From Rhizobium vallis (GTDB lineage: Bacteria; Pseudomonadota; Alphaproteobacteria; Rhizobiales; Rhizobiaceae): DNA of 64,000 nucleotides. Below the pieces are notes generated by a model. It did not search any database, was not told the origin of the DNA, and saw only the letters and a list, made by a program, of their open reading frames with translations. Location: assembly GCF_003985155.1 (NCBI RefSeq), contig NZ_ML133686.1, positions 652,001 through 716,000 of the forward strand, read 5' to 3'. Below, piece by piece: positions 63,484-64,000 of the stretch (positions within the stretch are counted from its first letter, which is position 1; each line of letters opens with the position of its first letter). A program made the translations under genes and the position numbers.

Positions 63484-64000
63484 TCAGCTGACCGGCTTGA
63501 GGCGCAGCAGATGCATCAGGCGCATGCGGTTGTTGTCATGATCCTCGGGATTCATGATCGGATCCTTGTCGGTGACCCAGCCGGTGAAGCGCTTGCTGGA
63601 GAACTGATACCAGGTCGGCCCGTTGAAGACAGGCACGACAGGGAATTCGTCGGCGACCAGCAGCTGAATATCGTTGAAGATCTTCTTGTGATCGTCGTCC
63701 GACGTCGCCTTCAGATACTGATCGAAAAGGGCGTCAAGCTTCGGGTTCGAGTAGCGCGAGGGCGCGCCGGTGATGCGCCCGCCATAGGCGGTCGACAGGT
63801 TCTGGTAATAGCCGCGGAACGGCGTCGCGCCGTCGGCGCGGGAGTTCATCACGACCTCGAAGCTGCCGTCGATGAGCTGCTTGCGCCATTGCTCGTATTC
63901 CGGGGTAGCGACGGACGCGTTGATGCCGGCGGCACGCAGTCCTTCGACGGCGATCTGCACCGCATCGATCCAGTCCGTCCAGCCGTTCGGAACGATGATC
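63484..64000 (-). CDS. Periplasmic binding protein, C-terminal part only
   Basis: The last 172 residues of a family 5 solute-binding protein are present; the N-terminus lies beyond the window. The segment IIVPNGWTDWIDAVQI, then VPVFNGPTWYQFSSKRFTGW, matches the C-terminal part of the binding protein at 10200-11846 closely, so the two are paralogues. It is the first importer gene visible of this operon and is followed by the permease genes after 19 bases. An internal Met at 63960 is not the true start. Confidence 0.9.
   Translation of the reverse strand, partial: IIVPNGWTDWIDAVQIAVEGLRAAGINASVATPEYEQWRKQLIDGSFEVVMNSRADGATPFRGYYQNLSTAYGGRITGAPSRYSNPKLDALFDQYLKATSDDDHKKIFNDIQLLVADEFPVVPVFNGPTWYQFSSKRFTGWVTDKDPIMNPEDHDNNRMRLMHLLRLKPVS

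Noticed and set aside
1..64000. CRISPR arrays, rRNA, tRNA, prophage or plasmid replication genes
   Set aside because: I looked for regular short repeats, tRNA-like ends, integrases and rep genes on both strands and saw none. A tRNA or covariance search could still find something missed by eye.

Overview
The window looks like a Rhizobium-type alphaproteobacterial genome (R. leguminosarum/R. etli group or a close relative). The base composition is GC-rich. It contains RIME-like palindromic repeats, a TPP-riboswitch-led thiMED salvage operon, a bgsBA-type mixed-linkage beta-glucan synthase locus of the kind known from Sinorhizobium, and an unusually high density of ABC importers. Every gene is metabolic, transport or regulatory. 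I see no rRNA, tRNA, CRISPR array, phage module or intact insertion sequence.

Left part (1-19.9 kb). A choline sulfatase gene cut by the window edge is divergent from its LysR regulator. Then come a methyltransferase, a small membrane protein, an HpcH-type aldolase and a hexapeptide acetyltransferase. A minus-strand operon (13.4 to 6.5 kb) encodes a GNAT acetyltransferase, a NagZ-like GH3 glycosidase and a complete Opp/Dpp-type importer; a RIME-like palindrome separates the binding-protein gene from the permeases. thiM-thiE-thiD follows a TPP riboswitch. Beyond it is a pair of apparently cytoplasmic serine hydrolases (a subtilase and an alpha/beta hydrolase) and a DUF1349 protein.

Middle (20-44 kb). 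A second Opp-type operon (20.1-28.2 kb) carries a RidA protein, a SelA/DgaE-like PLP enzyme, a fused double ATPase and an AllE-like bicupin. An AraC regulator, two very small genes and structured repeats lead to bgsB-bgsA. Two half-size YdcZ transporters, a Tat-type dienelactone hydrolase and a MalFG/UgpC-type sugar importer headed by a Gfo/Idh/MocA oxidoreductase come next.

Right part (44.7-64 kb). A divergent RpiR-controlled region holds an NTF2-like protein, an M81 peptidase and a D-threonine-aldolase-like PLP enzyme on one strand, and RidA, RpiR, an SDR and an MFS carrier on the other. A ROK regulator follows. The next pair, an EamA exporter and an AraC regulator, is bracketed by imperfect direct repeats of the 3' end of the ROK gene, which suggests an insertion. 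An HxlR/SDR/quinone-reductase unit has a perfect operator-like dyad. The window ends in another Opp-type importer, paralogous to the one at 6.5-12 kb and paired with a GH20 hexosaminidase.

Recurring themes are Opp-type importers next to N-acetylhexosaminidases (twice), PLP enzymes next to RidA (twice), and stable hairpins placed directly after binding-protein genes (three of the four importers).
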